A stretch of DNA of 16,018 nt from JAFGQJ01 sp964588525 (lineage in GTDB: Bacteria > Spirochaetota > Spirochaetia > SZUA-6 > DRHE01). The number at the start of each line of letters is the position of its first letter. The first letter of the stretch is position 1. The position numbers and the translations under genes are program-made. The notes under the pieces were generated by a model that did no database searches, was not told the origin of the DNA, and was given only the letters and a program-made list of their open reading frames with translations. The stretch lies in assembly GCA_964588525.1 (NCBI GenBank), contig CAZPQC010000091.1, positions 1-16,018 of the forward strand, written 5' to 3'. This document shows, piece by piece, positions 5,797-12,197 of the stretch.

Positions 5797-8700
5797 ATGC
5801 TCAACGGGATCTTTCGCAGGGCTACCGGTGTGATCCTCCTCGCGGTGCTGCTCTGCGTTGCCGGGGTCTTCCTGGTGACGGAGCTTCCCATCCAACTCTA
5901 CCCCCAGACCCAGAGGCCCCGGGTGCGGGTGAGCATCAACCATACCGGTATCTCCGCTCTGGATTTTTCCGGACAGTACGCGGATGAGATCGAGTCCCGG
6001 CTGCTGGCCGTGGACGGCGTGGATATGCTGGAGGTGGAATATGAGAACGACCGCAGCTCCTTCACGCTGACCTTCGAATGGAACACGGACCCGGAAGGCG
6101 CCAGAGCCGACGTGGATGCGGCCATGACCAGCATTTCCAACCTGCTTCCCTCGGATCTGCAGGACAGCTATCGCGTGGGCTTCTTCTCCGGCGAGAATGC
6201 GGGATTCCTGATCATGGGCATAAGCTCGGCTTCCACCAGCCCGGAGGAGCTGTACCGGATCCTGGATACCGCGGTCCGACCGATGATGAGCGGCGTAGAG
6301 GATGCCGACAGTGTGGACATCTACCGGGTAGAAGATCTGGAGGTGGAGGTGCTCCTCCGTCAGCCGGACATGCTGGCCTACGGTCTGGATATTGAGGACG
6401 TGGAGTCTGCCCTGCAGGCGGGATACCGGCCCGAGTCCGTCGGCCGTCTACAGCAGGGGGATACCTCCTTCAGTGTGCGTTTTCACACCGGGATAGATTC
6501 AGTATTCGGCATCAGCAGAATCGTCATTACCCAGATTGGGAACGTCTCGATCCGGCTGCAGGATATTGCCGATATATCCACTCGCTATGCCCTTCCATCC
6601 CGGACCGTCATCATGAACGGAACCCGGGGGATCCGCATCACCGCCACCCCGATCGACGGGGGAAACGTCCGCAAGATGTCCGAGGATGTTCAGCGGATTC
6701 TGGAGGAGGCCAGGGCTCAGGGGATAATCCCCGAGGACACGGTGTTACAGATGTACATCGATCCGGCGGAATACATCAACCGCGCGATTCGCAACGTGGT
6801 ACGGGCTGCTGTATTGGGAGCCGCCCTGGCCATGGTGGTGGTGCTTTTTGGTCTGGGGCAGCTGCGCAATACCCTGCTGATCGGAATTTCCCTGCCTTTA
6901 TCCCTGGTGTTGAGCTTCATTCTCATGTACTTCTTCAAAGTCAGCCTGAACCTGATTTCCCTTGGAGGTATCGCTCTGGCAGTAGGCATGGTCATCGATT
7001 CCTCCATCGTTGTGATCGAGAATATCCATCGGCACCGCATGGAGGAGGCCCCGATTCAAGGAAACGGCCATCTGCGGGAGCTGATCATCCGGGCGGTGGA
7101 TCAGGTTCGGGCGCCGGTGATCGCCTCGACCCTGACAACGGTACTGGTGTTTCTGCCCATCTCTTTCACCGCGCCCCTGACCAACGCGATCCTCGGCGAC
7201 CAGTCTCGGACCGTGGTGTTCGCCCTGCTCATTGCGATGGTCGTGGCTCTGACCCTGATCCCCCTTCTCGCTTTCCAGTTCTACAGCATCAATCGAAAGC
7301 GGCATCCGGGGCTCGAGAGCGATACTGATAGCGGTGGAGTTGTTCGGCTCCACGGCCTGCAGCGGCTCTCGGTGCCCATGGTAGAGTTCTTCAAAAATCT
7401 GTACAAAACCGTGCTGGGGGCTCTGCTACGGCGCCGCTGGGCTTCCCTGCTGTTCATGGTCTTCTCCTTCGGGCTTTTGGTCTTCTTGTTGCTCGAGGTG
7501 TTACCGCTGATCCCCAGAGAGATCATTGCCGCGCCGTTGAGCGACAGGATCGTGCTGTTTTTCCGCAGCTCCGAAATCACCGACCGGACCCAAATTATCG
7601 AGGAGGTGATACCCGTACTGAATAAGCGCATCAAAGCAACCGTGGGAGAGAAACTGGTCAGCTCCTACGCCGACGTGTCGGGGCGCTTCAACCTCTACTA
7701 CATAAATCTGATCTCCTCGTCGGTGGCTACGGAGGTCCTGGCGGATCTTCAGAAGGAGTTCGTGTCCGACAATGAGTGGTACTACAACGTCATGATGTGG
7801 GACCCTGCTCAACTGCCCCTGCCGCGGACCATGGATCTGCAGATCAGCGTGCACGGTGAGGATGCGGCGGAGACGGTCACAATCCTGGAGCGGATTCGGG
7901 ACTTGGTCAATGAGACGGATCTGTACGGATGGGCCTTCACCGATCCCTCGACCAACTTCTCCGACGAGCTCACGCTGACCGCCCGGGAGGAGGTGCTGGA
8001 GGGAACGCCCGAGTTCAACGAGCGGGGTCTGCTTGCCCTGATCCGAAAGATTCTCGGAGGCACGGCGGCGGTGGAGTTCGAAGAGAATCGGCAGACCGTT
8101 TCCGTGTCGGCGGTCTACCCGGATTCCGAGATCGAGGGCCGGCAGAAGCTGGAAAACTTCCTTCTCCCCTACCGGCAGAGGACCGTGCCGTTGAAGCACT
8201 TCTTCGATTTCCGGGAGTCCATGGGGGTGGCGGGCATCGCTTCGGAGAACGGGGAGAGGATTTTCCGCCTCTATGCCCGCATGCCGCCGGAAACCCCCGC
8301 GGCCCGCCGGGCCGAATACGAGCAGCAGGTGCGGGAGCTGCTGCAGGAAAAGCTCGTGCTTCCGCCCGGTTACGCGATCACCTTCGACAATCCGCAGGAG
8401 GAGCTGGACAAGGCAATCCACTCTCTGTTCGTGGCGCTCGGCGCTTCGGTGGCGTTGATCTATCTCCTGCTGGCCTTCCAGTTCAACTCCCTGCGTATCC
8501 CCCTGGTGATCCTGGTGACCGTACCCCTGGGTTTCATCGGGGTGGTGCTCAGCCTCTACGTGTTCAAATCGACTCTGAGCTTGAACTCCATGCTGGGTAC
8601 GATCCTTCTGGGAGGGATCGTGGTGAACAACGCCATCATCATGATCGACTTCTACCTCAAGATTCTGCCGAAGCACGCCGACAAGATCGACGCCCTGGTG

Positions 8701-8934
8701 GAAACGGCGGGCTTGCGCTTCACGGCGATCGTGATGACCATGTTGACCACGGTGTTCGGAATGCTGCCGATCGCCATCGGCATGGGCGAGGGATCCAATA
8801 TCGTGCAGCCCCTGGGCATCGCCGTGTCCGGGGGATTGGTGATCTCGACCCTGTTCACCCTCTTCATGGTGCCGAGCATCCTGAGCCTGATCAACGTGAA
8901 GCCGGGAAGCGGGAAAGCGGGGAAGCCTGAATGA
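5797..8934 (+). CDS. RND family efflux transporter, inner-membrane pump
   Basis: A 1045-residue proton-driven efflux pump of the HAE-type RND superfamily, with the usual length and two-fold repeat. TM1 lies near residues 8-28; a periplasmic loop follows to about 330; TM2-TM6 include the signature GMVIDSSIVVIENI around residue 401; after a second periplasmic loop, TM10 carries GGIVVNNAIIMIDF around 944. D401 aligns with AcrB D407, while the position of AcrB D408 is Ser402 and that of AcrB K940 is Asn944; both changes are seen in divergent RND groups. ATG 5797 is preferred because AGGGG lies 7 bases upstream (5785-5789) and the product starts in the family's usual way; an in-frame GTG at 5758 inside the adaptor gene is the alternative. 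Substrates (drugs, lipids, bile-like compounds) cannot be told apart from sequence. Confidence 0.95.
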   Translation: MLNGIFRRATGVILLAVLLCVAGVFLVTELPIQLYPQTQRPRVRVSINHTGISALDFSGQYADEIESRLLAVDGVDMLEVEYENDRSSFTLTFEWNTDPEGARADVDAAMTSISNLLPSDLQDSYRVGFFSGENAGFLIMGISSASTSPEELYRILDTAVRPMMSGVEDADSVDIYRVEDLEVEVLLRQPDMLAYGLDIEDVESALQAGYRPESVGRLQQGDTSFSVRFHTGIDSVFGISRIVITQIGNVSIRLQDIADISTRYALPSRTVIMNGTRGIRITATPIDGGNVRKMSEDVQRILEEARAQGIIPEDTVLQMYIDPAEYINRAIRNVVRAAVLGAALAMVVVLFGLGQLRNTLLIGISLPLSLVLSFILMYFFKVSLNLISLGGIALAVGMVIDSSIVVIENIHRHRMEEAPIQGNGHLRELIIRAVDQVRAPVIASTLTTVLVFLPISFTAPLTNAILGDQSRTVVFALLIAMVVALTLIPLLAFQFYSINRKRHPGLESDTDSGGVVRLHGLQRLSVPMVEFFKNLYKTVLGALLRRRWASLLFMVFSFGLLVFLLLEVLPLIPREIIAAPLSDRIVLFFRSSEITDRTQIIEEVIPVLNKRIKATVGEKLVSSYADVSGRFNLYYINLISSSVATEVLADLQKEFVSDNEWYYNVMMWDPAQLPLPRTMDLQISVHGEDAAETVTILERIRDLVNETDLYGWAFTDPSTNFSDELTLTAREEVLEGTPEFNERGLLALIRKILGGTAAVEFEENRQTVSVSAVYPDSEIEGRQKLENFLLPYRQRTVPLKHFFDFRESMGVAGIASENGERIFRLYARMPPETPAARRAEYEQQVRELLQEKLVLPPGYAITFDNPQEELDKAIHSLFVALGASVALIYLLLAFQFNSLRIPLVILVTVPLGFIGVVLSLYVFKSTLSLNSMLGTILLGGIVVNNAIIMIDFYLKILPKHADKIDALVETAGLRFTAIVMTMLTTVFGMLPIAIGMGEGSNIVQPLGIAVSGGLVISTLFTLFMVPSILSLINVKPGSGKAGKPE

Positions 8935-10253
8935 ATAGGATGAAGAGAACCATTTTAGCAGTCGCGTTGGTTTCCCTGGGACTGGTCGCTGCCTGGGCTC
9001 AGGATCCGCAGCCCACCGTAACCCTGTCGATCGAGGAAATCGCCCGGCAGGTCCAGTCCCGCAACCTGGAGATCTTCAAGGCGGCGCGGAACGTGGAACG
9101 GGCCCGGAAGGATCTGGTCGGGGAGCCGGAGCTGATGGATTCCAGCCTGTCCGTCGGTGGGGGCTATACGCCGCAACAATCTGGAGCAGGGGCATGGTAC
9201 GGGCAGTCGAATCTGACCCTCCGCCTGTTCCCCCAGCTGTCGGCGGGTGCCTCGGCAGCCGTAGAAGAACCGGGGCTGTTCGGCGAGTCGGTATCCCTGT
9301 CCCTCAAACCCTTCGAACCCCCCAGGCAGACCTATACGGAGCAGAAAACCCTCGACAGCACCCTGATCCGGGAGCGCTATCTGAAGCGGCAGATCTATCT
9401 GGATGCCGAGCAAGCAGCCCTCAACCTGCTGATCAGGGAGATGGAGCGGGAGCTGGTCCGCGCAACCGAGGAACTGGAGCAGAGGAAATACGAGCTGGCC
9501 CAGCGCCGGCAGGAGGTGGGGGAGGCTTCATTCCAGGACGTCCAGGACCAACTGGTGGATCTGATACAGGCGCGGGAGGATCTGTTCGACAGCGAGCAGC
9601 GCTACTTGAGCGACTGGGGAAACTTGCAGCTGCTCTTCGCCCCGAGCGACGAGCAGGTCGCCGTGGCGCAGCTGCCCGTCACCGAACTGATGGGAATGGT
9701 TCAACGGCGGAAAGCCGAGGTCAAACGGTTCGACGAGGTAGAACCTGTCACCGAAGGGCTGGAAAATCTGAGACTGGAGCTCACGGCCCTGGAGGCGGAG
9801 CTGAAGGCCACCCCCGCCTGGAGACCGGAGCTGAACCTCTCCACGGCCGTGACTCTCCCCTATGCGTATCCCGACTCTCACAGCATGAGCATGAGTTTGA
9901 GTTTCTCCCCGAATCAGCTCAAGAGGGATGAGCGGCAAGATCTTCTGGAGGATATCGAGGTCAAGCGTATGGAGATCGCCGCGGAAGCGTATTCCGCGGG
10001 CCTGCAAAAGTCGCTGGAGCAGCAGAACATCGCCATCGTCGAACAGGCCCTGGCCAGCGCCCAGATCCAGGCGGAACGGGACAGAGTCGCCCTGCAGGAG
10101 GGGGAGCTTCTCTTTCAGCAGGGACGGCGCACAACCCTGGAGCTGGAACAGCTGCGCTTGAATCTGCGGCGCACCCGGATCCTGACCTTCCAATCCGCCG
10201 CGGAGGTCTACCGTGTGCTGGGGGTGTATCTGATGCTGTTCGTTGCGCAGTGA
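8931..10253 (+). CDS. TolC-like outer-membrane efflux channel
   Basis: A 440-residue outer-membrane factor completing the tripartite pump. It starts with a signal peptide (cleavage probably after AWAQ, residue 24). Two related halves, rich in long charged helices with short beta segments between them, follow the TolC plan. Helix runs include REMERELVRATEELEQRKYE and QASAQIQ-like stretches near 375-395; beta strands such as SMSMSLSFSPN lie near 320-330. ATG 8931 overlaps the pump's stop codon as ATGA, so translation is coupled; a second ATG three codons on (8940) is possible. Membership is judged from context, helix pattern and length, because this family is weakly conserved. No further operon gene follows except the fragment at 10320. 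Confidence 0.88.
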   Translation: MNRMKRTILAVALVSLGLVAAWAQDPQPTVTLSIEEIARQVQSRNLEIFKAARNVERARKDLVGEPELMDSSLSVGGGYTPQQSGAGAWYGQSNLTLRLFPQLSAGASAAVEEPGLFGESVSLSLKPFEPPRQTYTEQKTLDSTLIRERYLKRQIYLDAEQAALNLLIREMERELVRATEELEQRKYELAQRRQEVGEASFQDVQDQLVDLIQAREDLFDSEQRYLSDWGNLQLLFAPSDEQVAVAQLPVTELMGMVQRRKAEVKRFDEVEPVTEGLENLRLELTALEAELKATPAWRPELNLSTAVTLPYAYPDSHSMSMSLSFSPNQLKRDERQDLLEDIEVKRMEIAAEAYSAGLQKSLEQQNIAIVEQALASAQIQAERDRVALQEGELLFQQGRRTTLELEQLRLNLRRTRILTFQSAAEVYRVLGVYLMLFVAQ

Positions 10254-10319
10254 TGCGGGCATCGCTCCGGTACGTATTTATTGACGCATTGCGGCGCATC
10301 TTCTACTCTAGGGGCGATC

Positions 10320-10661
10320 ATGACGGGAAGACAGCGGGTGCTGGAAGCGCTGCAGCGAAAGGAACCGGATTCGGTACCTACCTTCGAGTGGGCCATCGAT
10401 CGGAAGGTGTGCCGGGATATCGCGGGCAGCAAGGATCCCCTCGATTTGATCGATCATCTGGACATCGACGGAGTGGTGGCACGCCCGGACTATACCAAAG
10501 AGTACATAGGCAAAGACGTCTACGTCGATGAGTGGGGCAGCCGGCGGCAGGTTACCGGCGAGACTATCGATGTCGTCAGGGAGAGCCCCGTTCGGGATAT
10601 CCGGGATCACCGCGGCTATCGGTTCCCGGACCCCTGCGCCGTTTCGGCAGATACCCCCTGA
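10320..10661 (+). pseudogene. Truncated uroporphyrinogen decarboxylase-family protein (N-terminal fragment)
   Basis: A 113-residue open frame whose beginning, MTGRQRVLEALQRKEPDSVPTFEW written in family style as an Arg-Val-x-x-Ala-Leu helix then Glu-Pro-Asp-x-Val-Pro, is typical of URO-D-fold proteins (uroporphyrinogen decarboxylases and corrinoid methyltransferases of the MtaA/CmuA type). Similarity continues through WGSRRQV and HRGYRFPDP at about residue 105. These proteins normally have 330-360 residues, so about two thirds are missing. After FPDP the frame runs into a TGA; the neighbouring frame reads LRRFGRYPLS before its own stop, which fits a frameshift at the break. AGGGG at 10310-10314 could still start translation. 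No remainder is found before the MATE gene end at 10743. A loss-of-function remnant is likelier than a functional short protein. Confidence 0.7.
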
Positions 10662-10742
10662 GCTGACAGTTTTTCAGTTCCCGAAGTTGATTTTTCAGCG
10701 GAAAGACGTATTGCCGGGATTGACGAGCCGGCCTTACAGGCT

Positions 10743-12137
10743 CTATTCCCGTGATTGTGCAGCGGGAATCGGTTCCTCGATGCCCGCCTCCAGCCGGCGT
10801 GATGTAGCCGCCGCCCAAACAGCGCCCAGTATCGAGCTGAGCAGATTCCCCGCAACGATCCCCGTCCAGATCCCCTCGATGCCGATCAGCCGGGACAGAA
10901 GCAGGGCCAGCGGCATGGCGAAGATGAGGATGTAGGAGAAGTTGATCACGAAGGCGGCAAAACCTTTGCCCAGACCCTGAAAGAAGCTGGCCAGGATGAA
11001 GCGGGCCGCCAGGAAGGGAAAACCCAGGGCGAAGATCGTCAGCATGGTTTTGCCGATGCGGATGACCTCCCCGACGTCGCTGAACACCCTGACCAGAGCT
11101 CCCCTGCCCAGGATCATGATCAGGGCGAAGGCGCACATGACCCCCATGCAGACCAGCAGGGATTTCCCGACGATCGACTTGACCCGCCCGATCCTGCCGG
11201 CTCCGAAGTTCTGGCCGGTCATGGTCAGGGTTCCCTGGGCGATACCGATGATCGGCAGGGTCGCCACCTGCTGGTAGGTGAAGCCGAGGGTGAAGGCGCT
11301 CTTGGCCATGTCCCCGTAGGGTCGCAGCAGAATGAACAGCAGGCTCAAGCCGAGGGAGTTGGACAGCTGTCCGACGATGGTCGGTCCGCCTACGGCGAAG
11401 ATCCCCCCGATGATCCCCCCCTGGTAGCGGAAAGCCTGCATGTTCAGAACGACGAGATTCCTCTTCCCGAACAGGGAGGTGGCCAGCACGATGCAGCTCA
11501 CCGCCCGTCCGATCACCGTGGCCAGGGCCGCCCCCTGTACACCGAGAGCGGGGAAGGGACCGATACCGAAGATCAACAGCGGATCCAGGGCGATGTTGAC
11601 CAGCGTGCCCACGACCATGACCTGCATCGGAATGACCGTGTTTCCCTCGCCCCGCAGGATCCCGTTTCCGATCATGGAGAAGAACTGGAAGAACGATCCG
11701 TAGAGAATGATGTTGATGTAGCTCAGGATGTAGGGAAGCATCTGCCCGGAGGCACCGAGGAGCAAGAACAGAGGCCGGGTCAGCCGGGGCCCAAAGATCG
11801 TCGTGATCAGGGCCAACGCCAGGATGATCAGCAGGCTGTGCTCCGCAGCGTTGTTGGCCTGCTCTTCCTTGCCCGCCCCGATGAAGCGGGCGATCAGGGA
11901 ACTGGCCCCGATCCCCGTGCCCGAGCCGATGGTAATAAGGATGCTCTGTACGGTGAAGGCCATGCCCAGAGCTCCCAGCTCCACCGGTCCCAAACGGGAG
12001 ACGAACAGCCGATCCACGAAGTTAAAGGTGGTGTGAAAGATGAAGGCGATGATCGCCGGTCCTGAAAGTTTCAACAACGTCGGCAGAATCGAGCCGCCGA
12101 GTATCCGCTCCGGGCTGGTTCTGAGGGTCTTTCGCAT
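10743..12137 (-). CDS. MATE family efflux transporter
   Basis: A 464-residue inner-membrane antiporter of the MATE family, exporting organic cations or drugs using a sodium or proton gradient. It has about twelve hydrophobic segments in two halves. The N-terminal half shows FNFVDRLFVSRLGPVELGALGMAF, the family-typical first loop with Asp-Arg-x-Phe-Val, and GTGIGASSLIARFIGAG. Mid-protein motifs include RGEGNTVIPMQVM and LDPLLIFG, and the C-terminal half shows TYQQVATLPIIGIAQGTLTMTGQNFGAG. Length is normal. The ATG follows a run of G (12138-12143 on the other strand), a weak ribosome-binding site. It diverges from the GGDEF gene across 60 bp. Subfamily (NorM, DinF or another group) is not resolved. 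Confidence 0.93.
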   Translation of the reverse strand: MRKTLRTSPERILGGSILPTLLKLSGPAIIAFIFHTTFNFVDRLFVSRLGPVELGALGMAFTVQSILITIGSGTGIGASSLIARFIGAGKEEQANNAAEHSLLIILALALITTIFGPRLTRPLFLLLGASGQMLPYILSYINIILYGSFFQFFSMIGNGILRGEGNTVIPMQVMVVGTLVNIALDPLLIFGIGPFPALGVQGAALATVIGRAVSCIVLATSLFGKRNLVVLNMQAFRYQGGIIGGIFAVGGPTIVGQLSNSLGLSLLFILLRPYGDMAKSAFTLGFTYQQVATLPIIGIAQGTLTMTGQNFGAGRIGRVKSIVGKSLLVCMGVMCAFALIMILGRGALVRVFSDVGEVIRIGKTMLTIFALGFPFLAARFILASFFQGLGKGFAAFVINFSYILIFAMPLALLLSRLIGIEGIWTGIVAGNLLSSILGAVWAAATSRRLEAGIEEPIPAAQSRE

Positions 12138-12176
12138 CCCCCCAAAGTATCGGGTTTATCTTTAAAAGACAAGCTG

Positions 12177-12182
12177 AGGAGG
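12177..12182 (+). promoter_or_regulatory. Distant Shine-Dalgarno site of the GGDEF gene
   Basis: AGGAGG sits 15 nt before the ATG at 12198, further than the usual 5-9 nt. No alternative ATG, GTG or TTG start lies in frame between them, and AAAGGG next to the ATG is too close to be the main site. Translation may therefore be weak or depend on leader structure. Confidence 0.5.
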
Positions 12183-12197
12183 ATATATTTAAAGGGT

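Noticed and set aside
7501..8930. Long open frames on both strands overlapping the RND gene
   Set aside because: They have no ribosome sites or recognisable motifs, while the RND frame is unambiguous throughout.
10281..10309. TTGACG-17-TACTCT promoter for the URO-D fragment
   Set aside because: It would start transcription near 10316 and remove the AGGGG ribosome site, and the -10 box matches poorly.
10662..10742. Terminator between the URO-D fragment and the MATE gene
   Set aside because: Short pairs such as GAGCC/GGCTC exist, but no T run follows on either strand.
12144..12172. TTGTCT-17-TACTTT on the minus strand as promoter of the MATE gene
   Set aside because: The -10 box would touch the start codon and matches only 3 of 6 positions; low support.
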